DNA of 64,000 bases. It comes from Pelosinus sp. UFO1. GTDB taxonomy: Bacteria; Bacillota; Negativicutes; DSM-13327. A model generated the notes under the pieces. The model was not told the DNA's origin, did no database searches, and saw only the letters and a list, made by a program, of their open reading frames with translations. The DNA lies in contig NZ_CP008852.1 in assembly GCF_000725345.1 (NCBI RefSeq), forward strand, positions 1,455,693 through 1,519,692. Reading direction: 5' to 3'. This document shows, piece by piece, positions 28,186 to 36,588 of this stretch. The first letter of the stretch is position 1. Each line of letters begins with the position of its first letter. The translations under genes and the position numbers were made by a program.

Positions 28186-28380
28186 ATGGCACATGTTAGT
28201 TTTGTTGCAGAGATAGCAACTGAAAATAAAATAACTGAGGCATTAGCAGCCAAGGAGAAGGAAAGCATTTCACAAGGAAGTGATGAAATTATTATTAGGA
28301 TTAAGAATGGTTCCGTAATTAGCTTTGTTAAGAATGTTCATTTTTCTGCCCTAGAAGGCTTAAATGGTGATGGAATATAA
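28186..28380 (+). CDS. YezD-like small protein (DUF2292-like)
   Basis: Protein of 64 residues, starting at an ATG after AAGGGGGAAA. The second half, IIIRIKNGSVISFVKNVHF, resembles the strand-rich core of YezD/DUF2292 proteins, and the last four residues are GDGI. The same core and GDGI tail occur in the double-domain protein at 60221, also under a SAM-I riboswitch. Function unknown; the setting indicates a role in sulfur or SAM-responsive metabolism. Confidence 0.75.
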   Translation: MAHVSFVAEIATENKITEALAAKEKESISQGSDEIIIRIKNGSVISFVKNVHFSALEGLNGDGI

Positions 28381-28493
28381 AATTTCTAGTGGCTTAAAAA
28401 GATGAAATTTATTGGCAGATATATGGCATCATGGTATATTAGGAGTAATCAAAAAATTCACTTCTAAAGTACGGTATAAAAAGGAGAATAACT

Positions 28494-29306
28494 ATGGATA
28501 GTGTCACCAAGAAAATAGAAGAACTAGATAAATTACTTAGTGGATTAGGAAGAATTGTAGTAGCCTTTTCTGGAGGTGTGGATAGCAGCTTCCTAGCAGC
28601 GGCAGCAGCACGTGCTGTTAAAGGAGAGGCAATAGCCATTACTGCTTTTTCGGAAACCCTGCCAGAAAGTGAAAAGAATGAGGCCATCTTAATTGCAAAG
28701 AAAATTGGTATTCAGCATATACTTTTAAATATTAGTGAATTAAACAGTCCTGATTTTGTTGCAAATGATAAGAATCGTTGTTACTATTGCAAACAAGAGC
28801 GGTTCTCAGTGTTAGTGGACTGGGCAAAGAAAAACAATTATAATTGGGTACTTGATGGATCCAATGTGGATGATTTGTCAGATTATCGTCCAGGGATTAA
28901 GGCTGTGGAAGAATTAGAACATGTAAGGAGCCCATTAATTGAAGTCGGATTAACAAAGGCGGAAATTAGAGAGGCATCTAAGGCATGGGATTTACCGACC
29001 TGGAATAAACCAAGTGCGGCTTGTCTTTCTTCTCGGGTAGTTTATGGGCTTTCCATTACAGGAGAGAGACTTGGGCAAATAGAAAAAGCCGAAGCACTAG
29101 TAAAAAGGTTCTGCTCAGGTCAAGTTAGAGTAAGGCATCATGGGGATATTGCTCGCATTGAGGTATCACCTGAAAATATTAGTGTCCTTAGCAATCCTGA
29201 TATTACTAAGGTGATTGATAAAGGTCTTAAAGAATTAGGGTTTACTTATGTTACCCTTGACCTTGCCGGGTACCGGACAGGTAGTATGAACGCTGCAATA
29301 TTGTAA
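28494..29306 (+). CDS. larE: LarE-type sulfur transferase (PP-loop ATPase)
   Basis: Member of the LarE family that thiolates pyridinium dicarboxylate mononucleotide to build the nickel-pincer cofactor of lactate racemase. It has 270 residues. The PP-loop AFSGGVDSSF lies near residues 24-33, with NRCYYCK, DGSNVDDL.DYRPG and PSAACLSSRVVYG, whose Cys177 aligns with the sacrificial cysteine of Lactobacillus LarE. C-terminal VTLDLAGYRTGSMN is conserved. larB, larC and larA are not adjacent. It is downstream of a SAM-I switch. Confidence 0.9.
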   Translation: MDSVTKKIEELDKLLSGLGRIVVAFSGGVDSSFLAAAAARAVKGEAIAITAFSETLPESEKNEAILIAKKIGIQHILLNISELNSPDFVANDKNRCYYCKQERFSVLVDWAKKNNYNWVLDGSNVDDLSDYRPGIKAVEELEHVRSPLIEVGLTKAEIREASKAWDLPTWNKPSAACLSSRVVYGLSITGERLGQIEKAEALVKRFCSGQVRVRHHGDIARIEVSPENISVLSNPDITKVIDKGLKELGFTYVTLDLAGYRTGSMNAAIL

Positions 29307-29343
29307 GTTCAATTTTAGAGTTGATAAAAAAGCGATCCTAAAT

Positions 29344-29398
29344 AATAAGGCTAAGATTTAGTGGATGTAAAACTCCATTAAAATCTTAGCCTTATTTC
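29344..29398 (+). terminator. Terminator after larE
   Basis: ATAAGGCTAAGATTT ... AAATCTTAGCCTTAT stem with an inner TGGA/TCCA pairing, then TTCAT. It is a strong hairpin but the T run is short. Confidence 0.7.
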
Positions 29399-29513
29399 AT
29401 AAATATATAGATTTTAGTTTTTTAAAAGGGGCCAAATGAGTAACACTATTTGCCACTCACTCATACAGTATAGTAAGTTTAAATTACTATTACCGCATAG
29501 GAGGTATAAATGT

Positions 29514-30128
29514 ATGGGTCTTTTTACAGAAATACGAAATCCTGCGCTTATTAGAGAACTCGAACGGGAATTAAATAGTGATGTGATTTTGTTTGGTTTT
29601 GATGGATTTGCTTTTTTTGGTAACCTACAGGCAATAGAAGATTGTCGTATCGCAATTCTTTCTCCTGCAATTGAAGCTGATTCTAACAATGTAGAAATTT
29701 TAACACCAGGAGGAGAAGTTTTACATGTAGATTTCACTCGTGTCGATTTATGGAACATAGTAGCGAAAGGCACGGCAATCGTAAGTGACCCGATTAATAG
29801 CTCTGATAAAGACCATGGAGGCTCTGGAGTGGCTGGGATCAATGTAACTACATCAAATAGAGACAATATAGGAACAACGGAACGCCAAGAAAGCCATCAT
29901 TTGATCCGTGTTTTATGCCGAATGATTGGTGATGAAGTAATAGTAACAACCCTTGGTGGTTTCTCTATTCAAGGTACACTTATTGCTGTTGATGATGAAT
30001 TAGCAATTTTCACGAACACAGATATATTTGTTCCTGGTACCAGTACTTCTCTTTCTGACACAAAGATCAGATCAGCAGTAGTAAATTTAGAAGCATTAAC
30101 TTCTGTTTCCAGTACTTGTTGTTGCTAA
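29514..30128 (+). CDS. Conserved protein with two Sm/SH3-like repeats, Cys-rich tail
   Basis: Not recognised as a named family. The 204-residue protein starts at ATG 29514, 8 nt after AGGAGGT; upstream in-frame starts lack a site. Two similar segments are visible: LNSDVILFGFDGFAFFGNLQ (about 20-40) and IGDEVIVTTLGGFSIQGTLI (about 140-160), each reading like the beta-strand pair of an Sm- or SH3-like barrel. The linker is rich in Ser/Thr/Gly. The protein ends SSTCCC, so metal binding or a disulfide is possible. It stands alone between two terminators. Compare the 105-residue protein at 36589. Confidence 0.65.
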   Translation: MGLFTEIRNPALIRELERELNSDVILFGFDGFAFFGNLQAIEDCRIAILSPAIEADSNNVEILTPGGEVLHVDFTRVDLWNIVAKGTAIVSDPINSSDKDHGGSGVAGINVTTSNRDNIGTTERQESHHLIRVLCRMIGDEVIVTTLGGFSIQGTLIAVDDELAIFTNTDIFVPGTSTSLSDTKIRSAVVNLEALTSVSSTCCC

Positions 30129-30139
30129 CTCTTAATGGG

Positions 30140-30176
30140 AAGGCTCGTGTAAGTTTCTTACCGAGTCTTTTTTAAT
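30140..30176 (+). terminator. Terminator
   Basis: GGCTCG-T-GTAAG / CTTAC-CGAGTC hairpin followed by TTTTTT. Confidence 0.85.
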
Positions 30177-30204
30177 TAGCGTTATCTTGGAGGAGATTGA
30201 TACT

Positions 30205-31008
30205 ATGCTCACGGCTGTAAAATATTTTGGGGATGTGGGGATAGGAGTAACTTCCCCGCAACTATTTCGTGCCGATGACCGAAAAATCTATGTAGTCAAA
30301 TTGCAAAGTAATCAAATTGGTTCGAAGGTATTGGCAAATGAATTTATTGCAGCAAAGATTGGTGAAATCATGGGCCTATGCTTTCCCTTTAGCGACGTTA
30401 TTGAAATTACTGAGCAAACAATAAATCAAAGTCCACACCTTACTAAATTAGGTATAATTCCAGGGCGTCATTTTGCTTCTCAGTATTTAAATCATACGGA
30501 ATATCTGAAAAAGAATAACTTAAATAAAGCGGTTAATATACTTGAAATGGCCGGTGTAATATTATTTGATCATATGTTTCATAATCCTGATCGCAACAAT
30601 AATACAAAAAATATTTTACTACGCAAAGAAAATACTGGATTTAGAATTTATGCGATTGATAATTCTCATTTGATTCGATCGGGGAGATGGACATTAAAAA
30701 CGATCAATACTCTAAGTGGGGCAATTTTCTCTTATTATCGTCAATCCTATGGGCTATTGCTTAAAAACCACCTTTGTCCACAGGATTTTTTGCCTTATAT
30801 AGAAAAAGTAGCTAACATTAGTGATGAAGATGTTGAAAGCTTAGTGCAGCAAATACCAGGAGAATGGCTACCAGATAGCGCGGAAAGGCAGGCATTACAA
30901 AAATTCATTACAATACGTAAAGGTATGGTCGAGAAAATTTGGGATGTATTGTGTAACCATATTCCAAAGTCTCGGGGTGGGCGTCAATGGTGGCATAGTA
31001 AAAAATAA
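30205..31008 (+). CDS. HipA-like kinase domain protein
   Basis: Protein-kinase-like fold of 267 residues related to HipA but shorter. VVKLQSN carries a candidate ATP-binding lysine (K32). The catalytic-loop pattern FDHMFHNPDRNNNTKNILL (D122, N127, D129, N137) and a metal-binding Asp in YAIDNSHLI (D152) are present. There is no HipB-like antitoxin gene beside it, so a classical toxin-antitoxin role is not supported. The ATG at 30205 follows GGAGGA. Substrate unknown. Confidence 0.75.
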   Translation: MLTAVKYFGDVGIGVTSPQLFRADDRKIYVVKLQSNQIGSKVLANEFIAAKIGEIMGLCFPFSDVIEITEQTINQSPHLTKLGIIPGRHFASQYLNHTEYLKKNNLNKAVNILEMAGVILFDHMFHNPDRNNNTKNILLRKENTGFRIYAIDNSHLIRSGRWTLKTINTLSGAIFSYYRQSYGLLLKNHLCPQDFLPYIEKVANISDEDVESLVQQIPGEWLPDSAERQALQKFITIRKGMVEKIWDVLCNHIPKSRGGRQWWHSKK

Positions 31009-31032
31009 AGCAAATATAATACTTGATTTTTG

Positions 31033-31073
31033 CAAAAGATGCTATCCCAATAACTAAGGGATAGCATCTTTTT
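31033..31073. terminator. Terminator between convergent genes
   Basis: AAAAGATGCTATCCC / GGGATAGCATCTTTTT hairpin with a 9-nt loop. It serves the HipA-like gene on the plus strand and, by its A-tract, the RND operon on the minus strand. Confidence 0.85.
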
Positions 31074-31101
31074 GAAGTAGTAGAATTGTAAGGAGCTTTT
31101 C

Positions 31102-34100
31102 TTATGAGGGAGGATTAGTTAGTGTTTTCTTCTTAAGCCAACGTGATAAAGGAGTAAACCTCATCCAGGTACTAACAGGGTAATTTTGAAAAAACAAGAA
31201 AATAATTGGAATGATGATTAGCGTAAATATGGTGGAACTTAGCAGACCGCCAATTAATACCCATGCCATACTGACTCTTGTTTCTGCCCCTTCTGTTATG
31301 GATAATGCAGTTGGCAACATCCCAACAACCATTGTAAGGGTTGTCATGAAAATAGGCTTCAATCTTGTTTTTCCTGCTTCAATGATGGCGTCAAAAGCTC
31401 CCACTCCTTGATCCATTAGTGTTAAGGTATAGTCTAAGAGCAAGGTACCATTTTTGGCAACTAAACCATCCATGACCAATATGCCAATGAGAGAATACAG
31501 ATTTATCGTATTGTGGGTAATAAACAGGAATAGTAAAGAGCCTATCATCCCTAGAGGGAGAGAGAACATACGAATAAATGGAGTTAACAGTGATTCATAA
31601 AGAACTGCTAATAGCATATATACCAGAATGAGGGATAGAGCTAATGCCTGGAACATCTGACCAAAGGTATCACTCATGCTATTTGCTTGCCCTGTATAGC
31701 GGTAGCTTATATTAGGACCTAATTCTTTCGAGGTGAGTTTCTTTGAAATTTCTTGTAATACCTCGTTTAGAGGACGATCTGTTATATTTGCTTGCAGCGT
31801 AATCGAGCGCTGTTTATCGACGCGCTGCAGCATAACGGGGCCAGTCCCTTCTCGAAGGTTGGCTACATCGCCTAGAGATATTTGATGATTGCCAGCCATA
31901 ATTGGGAGTGATCGAATATCACTTAGTGTGAAACCGTCGCTTCCCTTGAGGCGAACTGTAATATCCGTATCCTGACCGTCATTCGTTGGATCATTTGCAT
32001 AGGTTCCCGCTTGTTGCCCAGATATTGCGGCGTTAAATACGTTTGTTACTTCTGATACAGAGCCGTTATAAAATTTTAGTCTGTCGCGATCAATGGTAAG
32101 TTGTATTTCAGGCATACCTTCTGTATAAGAACTGCGAATATCTTTAATGCCTTGTATTTGAGAAAGTATGGATTGCGCTTCATAGGAAGATTTGACCAAA
32201 CTATCCATATTGGCGCCAAGTAATTGAATTTGTACTGGAGCACCGCCGCCACCGCCTCCACCCGACACGCCAGCAACTGACGATTGGGATTCGTTGACTC
32301 TGATAATAGCATTTGGTATATTTTGTTTTGCATAATTACGGACAAGATCAGTAATCTGCCAGACAGTACGATCACGGTCTTTGCGGTCAACGAGTTGAAC
32401 ACTAAGAGAACCATTATTACTAGAAGGCGTTCCAGTACTGGATAGGTAATTGGTTACTTCAGGAATAGTAGCTAGATATTGTTCTAAGTTTTTGACAACA
32501 ATATCTGATTGCTCAATATTTTGTCCAACTGGTAGTTCGATTGAAATTCGGAAGCTGCCTTCATCAGTACGGGGCATATATTCAGAGCCAATCATTCCAA
32601 GAGGAATTAAGGCAACAGTGGTAAGGAATAATACAAGAACAGCTGCAATGACTTTTTTACTATGACCTAAACTCCAGCGTAAAATGGATTCATATTTTGT
32701 AATTGCTTTTTGTTCCATGGTATTCATGAAATCCCAAACTGCTCCCTTAGGTTCGGATAAGCCTTGTTTAAAGAGACGTGAAGCAAGCATAGGAGTAAGG
32801 GTAAAGGATACAAACATGGAGAATAAGGTGGCAAAAACGATAGTTAAGCCAAACTGGCGAAAGAATTGTCCTGTCATACCTGTCATAAATGCAATTGGCA
32901 TAAATACAACAACGTCGCAAAGTGTAATAGCAATCGCTGCCATACCAATTTCGTTACGACCGTCTTCAGCAGCAGTGGCAGCATCTTTACCCATTAGTAA
33001 GTGACGGTGAATGTTTTCTAATACAACGATAGAATCATCTACAAGGACGCCAATGCAAAGTGACATACCCATTAATGACATCATATTAAAAGTAAAGCCT
33101 GCAACATACATGGCAAAAAACGTAGAAATCATAGATGTGGGAATGGCAATAATTACAGCAGCAGTAGAACGCCAGCCTCGCAGGAAAAGATACAGAATCA
33201 GTCCCGTAGTAAATAAACCTTCAATAAGACTTCCCATGGTATTATGCAACGAATTATCAACATATTTTGATGCATCAGTAACAATGGTAAAGGTGTAGTC
33301 TGGATATTCGGTACGTAGTGTTTCTAGTTGTAAAAGAGTAGATTTAACAGTATCTACGATACTTGCATCACTATTTTTATAAACGGATAATGAAATTGCA
33401 TCAGAACCATTTACACGGCTATAGCGACTCACTCTTGTATCTTGTTCTTTGATTGTTGCAACACTTTTAAGTTGCACAGGAATACCATCTGCATTTGTGA
33501 TTTGTAACTTGGCGATTTCATCAGGAGTAGCATATTGAGCAAGTAAGCGCACATCACTTTGGGTTTTATCATTAAAGACGGTGCCAGCCGGGAGCAGGGC
33601 ATTTTCACCTTTAATTTTACTTACAATTTGATTAATTGCTAGATTATAAAAACGGAGTTTGTTTTTATCAAGTTCTACCGCGACTTCTTTATCTCTGCCG
33701 CCGTACAAGGTTACTTCTGAAACGCCATCACCTCGCTGTAAACGTTCTTTAAAGACATCGTTTGCCTTGGTGTAAGTATCTGCTAGCGGTTGGTTGGATG
33801 TTACTGCAATTTCTAAAATGGTAGTAGCGTTAATATCTCGTTTTCGCACAGAAGGTTCATCAATACCCTCAGGCAATTTCCGTCGTACGGCGTTTACTAG
33901 CTTTGTGGCATCAATTGAGGCAATATCCGCATTTGCGGAGAAATCAAATTCCAAAACAATGTTCGCATTTTCGGGTCTCGCAGTAGATGTCATATGTTTT
34001 AAATGGGCAACTGAAGATAAGGAATCTTCTAAAGGCTTAATAACCTGCTGTTCCATTTCTTCTGTTCCTGCACCGGGATATCGGACAGAAACGGTTACAT

Positions 34101-34239
34101 AAGGAGTGTTCAAAGCTGGAAGCAGTTCAACACCAATGCTATGGAGACTATATAGGCCAAGCACAACAAAGAACAGAATAATCATTGTGATGCCGATTGG
34201 TTTTTGTATAGAAAATCTTGTAATATTCAAAAGTACCAC
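31102..34239 (-). CDS. RND efflux transporter, HAE1/AcrB-type inner-membrane pump
   Basis: Pump of 1045 residues driven by proton import. The twelve-helix RND plan is visible: first helix at residues 12-33, large periplasmic loop, helices 2-6 (333-500), second loop, helices 8-12 (865-1020). The proton-relay motif VLVDDSIVVLENIHRHL and the helix-10 lysine in LVAKNGTLLLDYT are conserved. A glycine run (SGGGGGGGAP) lies in the second loop. It follows the adaptor gene by 27 nt. No outer-membrane TolC gene lies in this cluster, so TolC must come from elsewhere. Confidence 0.95.
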   Translation of the reverse strand: MVLLNITRFSIQKPIGITMIILFFVVLGLYSLHSIGVELLPALNTPYVTVSVRYPGAGTEEMEQQVIKPLEDSLSSVAHLKHMTSTARPENANIVLEFDFSANADIASIDATKLVNAVRRKLPEGIDEPSVRKRDINATTILEIAVTSNQPLADTYTKANDVFKERLQRGDGVSEVTLYGGRDKEVAVELDKNKLRFYNLAINQIVSKIKGENALLPAGTVFNDKTQSDVRLLAQYATPDEIAKLQITNADGIPVQLKSVATIKEQDTRVSRYSRVNGSDAISLSVYKNSDASIVDTVKSTLLQLETLRTEYPDYTFTIVTDASKYVDNSLHNTMGSLIEGLFTTGLILYLFLRGWRSTAAVIIAIPTSMISTFFAMYVAGFTFNMMSLMGMSLCIGVLVDDSIVVLENIHRHLLMGKDAATAAEDGRNEIGMAAIAITLCDVVVFMPIAFMTGMTGQFFRQFGLTIVFATLFSMFVSFTLTPMLASRLFKQGLSEPKGAVWDFMNTMEQKAITKYESILRWSLGHSKKVIAAVLVLFLTTVALIPLGMIGSEYMPRTDEGSFRISIELPVGQNIEQSDIVVKNLEQYLATIPEVTNYLSSTGTPSSNNGSLSVQLVDRKDRDRTVWQITDLVRNYAKQNIPNAIIRVNESQSSVAGVSGGGGGGGAPVQIQLLGANMDSLVKSSYEAQSILSQIQGIKDIRSSYTEGMPEIQLTIDRDRLKFYNGSVSEVTNVFNAAISGQQAGTYANDPTNDGQDTDITVRLKGSDGFTLSDIRSLPIMAGNHQISLGDVANLREGTGPVMLQRVDKQRSITLQANITDRPLNEVLQEISKKLTSKELGPNISYRYTGQANSMSDTFGQMFQALALSLILVYMLLAVLYESLLTPFIRMFSLPLGMIGSLLFLFITHNTINLYSLIGILVMDGLVAKNGTLLLDYTLTLMDQGVGAFDAIIEAGKTRLKPIFMTTLTMVVGMLPTALSITEGAETRVSMAWVLIGGLLSSTIFTLIIIPIIFLFFQNYPVSTWMRFTPLSRWLKKKTLTNPPS

Positions 34240-34266
34240 CTCGTATCTAATGTTAATCTGACTTGA

Positions 34267-35505
34267 CTATTCAATAATGTTATTTGGAGTAATGGTTATG
34301 CCTGTTTTAAGCCTAGATAAATTACTGAGGGCTATTTGCTCACCATCTTTGAGTCCACTAAGAATTTCAACACTTTTATCATTTCGTAAACCTAATTCTA
34401 CGATGCGTTCTTCTATTTGATTGTTGCCATTAACAATGAAGATACGGTCTTTACCGTTTAATGAAATTACGGCTTCTTTCGGTACAAATAGGGTTTGTGG
34501 TCTTATGGCAACATTAACAGTAGTTCGTGCAAACATACCGCTTCTAATGCTATCATCTGGTTTATCCAGAGCTATACGGATGGTAAAGGTTTGTGTTTTA
34601 CTATCCATTGCTGGGCTGATATAAATGATTTTACCAGTATAGGATTTTCCTAGTGATTCAATTGAAATCGTAGTAGGTACTCCTAATGCAATCTGTCCGA
34701 TATCTTGTTCTGACACAGAGCAATCTACATAAATGTTACTATTATCAACGATGGATAGTACTTTCTGGCCAGCTGAGACAATATTGCCAACCTCAACTTG
34801 GCGAAAGCCAATGACACCGGCTCGAGGAGCTCGTAAAATAAGATCAGATTTTTGATTTTGCAAGGCATCAATGGCACTTTGTGCTTTATCGCGACTGGCT
34901 AACTTTGATTGAACAGAAGCAGCACTTCCGGCACTCAGTTGTTTTGACCAGGTATCTAAAGCAGCTTGAGAGGAAGCCATTTGCTGCTCTGCATTATCAA
35001 GTGCCTCTTTTGAGATGGCCCCTTGAGAATATAGGGTTTTATATCGATCATAATTGGTTACGCTATGTTGATAATCGGATTGGGCTTTTTGATAATTTGC
35101 TTCAAATGTAGCATTGCTTTCAATCGCATCTGCGCTAGCTTGTCGATAGCTAGCAGTGTTTTGGGATATGGAAATATCAACATCGCTACTATCTTGACTC
35201 AGTAAAATTTGTCCAGGAGAAACCTGTTGACCTAGCTCAACGTTAATTTGGGTCACTTTTCCCGTATATTTTGCTGCAATATCTACTTGGGATTCAGGAA
35301 CGGTTTGCCCTGTTAGGTCAATTTTTCGTATCATATCTTTGCGTTGCACTGTTATCACATCAACTGCCGGTTTGGTATCTTCAGGTCGTTGCCCTTTAAC
35401 GATATTTTTGGCGTAAATTCCGCGATATGCAAAGAATAGAAGAGCGAGGATTGCGATGCTAAAAATAATTAGTTTTCTTTTGTTACTTAATAAGCCCTGT
35501 CTCAT
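34267..35505 (-). CDS. RND periplasmic adaptor (membrane fusion protein)
   Basis: Adaptor of the pump encoded downstream, 412 residues. An N-terminal anchor helix (LIIFSIAILALLFFAYRG) precedes lipoyl-like halves (VTQINVELGQQVSPGQIL; LRAPRAGVIGFRQVEVGNIV), an alpha-hairpin rich in Ala/Gln/Ser between them (about 110-220), and the beta-barrel and C-terminal domains. The ATG at 35505 is preferred over the GTG at 35514, because GGGAG lies 8 nt before it. It overlaps the regulator gene by 23 nt. Confidence 0.92.
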   Translation of the reverse strand: MRQGLLSNKRKLIIFSIAILALLFFAYRGIYAKNIVKGQRPEDTKPAVDVITVQRKDMIRKIDLTGQTVPESQVDIAAKYTGKVTQINVELGQQVSPGQILLSQDSSDVDISISQNTASYRQASADAIESNATFEANYQKAQSDYQHSVTNYDRYKTLYSQGAISKEALDNAEQQMASSQAALDTWSKQLSAGSAASVQSKLASRDKAQSAIDALQNQKSDLILRAPRAGVIGFRQVEVGNIVSAGQKVLSIVDNSNIYVDCSVSEQDIGQIALGVPTTISIESLGKSYTGKIIYISPAMDSKTQTFTIRIALDKPDDSIRSGMFARTTVNVAIRPQTLFVPKEAVISLNGKDRIFIVNGNNQIEERIVELGLRNDKSVEILSGLKDGEQIALSNLSRLKTGITITPNNIIE

Positions 35506-35980
35506 TTGCTTCACTCCCAGCTGATTTTTCCATACTGTTTATACTTTCCTTGAGGGTAAGTGCGTTGTGAGTCATTTTTTCCAGGAGACTAAATGCCATA
35601 GCTTTTTCCTCTGGTGTAAATCCATGGGTAAGTGAGGTAGTCCAGAGGGCTAATGTAGCTTCAAGCTTTGGCTGAAAATCGCGACCCTTTTTTGTTAAAT
35701 ATAATTTATAGGCACGTCGATCAATTGGATCAATTTGTTTTGTAACATATCCCAAGGTCTCTAATTTCATAATGGCACGAGCAATTGTTGTTTTATCAAT
35801 ATTTACATATTTACTAATTGCATCTTGCGTAATACCTTCTTGACGAAAAAGGTATCTTAAGCAAGCGAAGTAGCCATTTCCGCTTCCGAGACCAAACTCG
35901 GCTAAATGATAATCAAAAAAAGTTTGACCGGATCGATGTAAACAAGAGATCCATTTCCCGATGTAAGGTGTTTTTTTCAA
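35483..35980 (-). CDS. MarR-family transcriptional regulator
   Basis: Winged-helix regulator of 165 residues. The recognition region is ITQDAISKYVNIDKTTIARAIMKLETLGYVTK, followed by the wing DPIDRRAYKLYLTKKG. It is the first gene of the operon regulator-adaptor-pump and sits 27 bp from a 68-bp palindrome at 36007-36074, its likely autoregulatory operator. The inducer is unknown; such regulators usually sense phenolic or drug-like compounds. Confidence 0.92.
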   Translation of the reverse strand: MKKTPYIGKWISCLHRSGQTFFDYHLAEFGLGSGNGYFACLRYLFRQEGITQDAISKYVNIDKTTIARAIMKLETLGYVTKQIDPIDRRAYKLYLTKKGRDFQPKLEATLALWTTSLTHGFTPEEKAMAFSLLEKMTHNALTLKESINSMEKSAGSEANETGLIK

Positions 35981-36006
35981 TGGAGAGCCTCCTTAGATGA
36001 TAGGAT

Positions 36007-36074
36007 GAATATATATATGATACCAAACTGATAGTTGCTAGCGCAACTATTAGTTTGGTATCATATATATATTC
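36007..36074. promoter_or_regulatory. 68-bp palindrome, probable MarR operator
   Basis: Two 32-nt arms, identical as inverted repeats except for one position, flank TAGC. The centre reads ATAGTTGC-TAGC-GCAACTAT, the style of MarR-family operators. The outer part contains AT-rich GATACCAAACT/AGTTTGGTATC. Its place directly upstream of the regulator gene indicates autoregulation of the efflux operon. Confidence 0.75.
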
Positions 36075-36215
36075 CCTGCTTCCAGGGTAGCTTTATGATA
36101 GATGTAAGTGGTTGGAATCGGCGATATATTATGGCTAGAATACCATAGAAATGTGACAGGAAAGTGACAAATAATTTTTACTAGCCGTACCATAAAAAAT
36201 AGCACATGAAATACA

Positions 36216-36244
36216 TTGAAAATTTGAAAAATTTGTATTATAAT
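36216..36244 (+). promoter_or_regulatory. Promoter of a candidate small RNA
   Basis: TTGAAA (36216-36221), 17-nt spacer, TATAAT (36239-36244), in a region with no long gene on the plus strand. Confidence 0.6.
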
Positions 36245-36288
36245 AAAAATAAGGAGAAGGAGGGTAGAGTAAAGGAGACAAAGAAATT

Positions 36289-36357
36289 TTGAGATTGGAA
36301 TGGGGTGGTTCGATTACAGCGATTGATAAGAAAAGTGAACCACAATTTAATATATAA
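36289..36357 (+). CDS. Possible 22-residue peptide
   Basis: TTG start after AAAGGAG (about 11 nt spacing), encoding a peptide that begins MRLEWGGSITAIDKK and ends at TAA 36355. No family is recognised. The supporting facts are only the ribosome-like site and the promoter upstream. The same bases also form an RNA stem, so it may be coincidental. Confidence 0.2.
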   Translation: MRLEWGGSITAIDKKSEPQFNI

Positions 36358-36463
36358 GTAAGTACTGTAGTGAAAGTAGTACAACTGGCGTTGTACTGGG
36401 AATTAGGGCATAGATAGGTAGCCCTTCCCTTAATGAAATAGTAGTGCCTTCTTTTAGGCTGCC

Positions 36464-36508
36464 AAAAAACGGGATATTCAGTCCACTTGGACTTGAATAT
36501 CCCGTTTT
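36464..36508. terminator. Bidirectional terminator
   Basis: AAAACGGGATATTCA-GTCCA / TGGAC-T-TGAATATCCCGTTTT hairpin with a 2-nt loop. It is flanked by six T's on the minus strand and four on the plus strand. It can end the candidate RNA and the minus-strand gene at 36589. Confidence 0.8.
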
Positions 36509-36588
36509 ATTGATATAAGCATATTATCAAGTTTGTTTTCTGAAATGAATGAAGAGATGGAATTTACTGGATTTTTTCGGAGGGAAAA

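Larger units (their letters stand above)
36251..36508 (+). ncRNA. Candidate structured RNA or short-peptide transcript
   Basis: A consensus promoter, about 255 nt and a terminator bound a segment without a long gene. Visible stems are GTGGTTC/GAACCAC (36305-36343), AGTACAAC/GTTGTACT (about 36377-36396), and GGGA..AGGGC/GCCCT..TCCC (about 36398-36429). I do not recognise the fold. A 22-codon TTG-start frame lies near the 5' end, so a short mRNA is the alternative. The rest of the gap (36075-36215) shows nothing clear. Confidence 0.45.

Noticed and set aside
30205..31008. HipBA toxin-antitoxin system
   Set aside because: No small DNA-binding antitoxin gene lies upstream or downstream.
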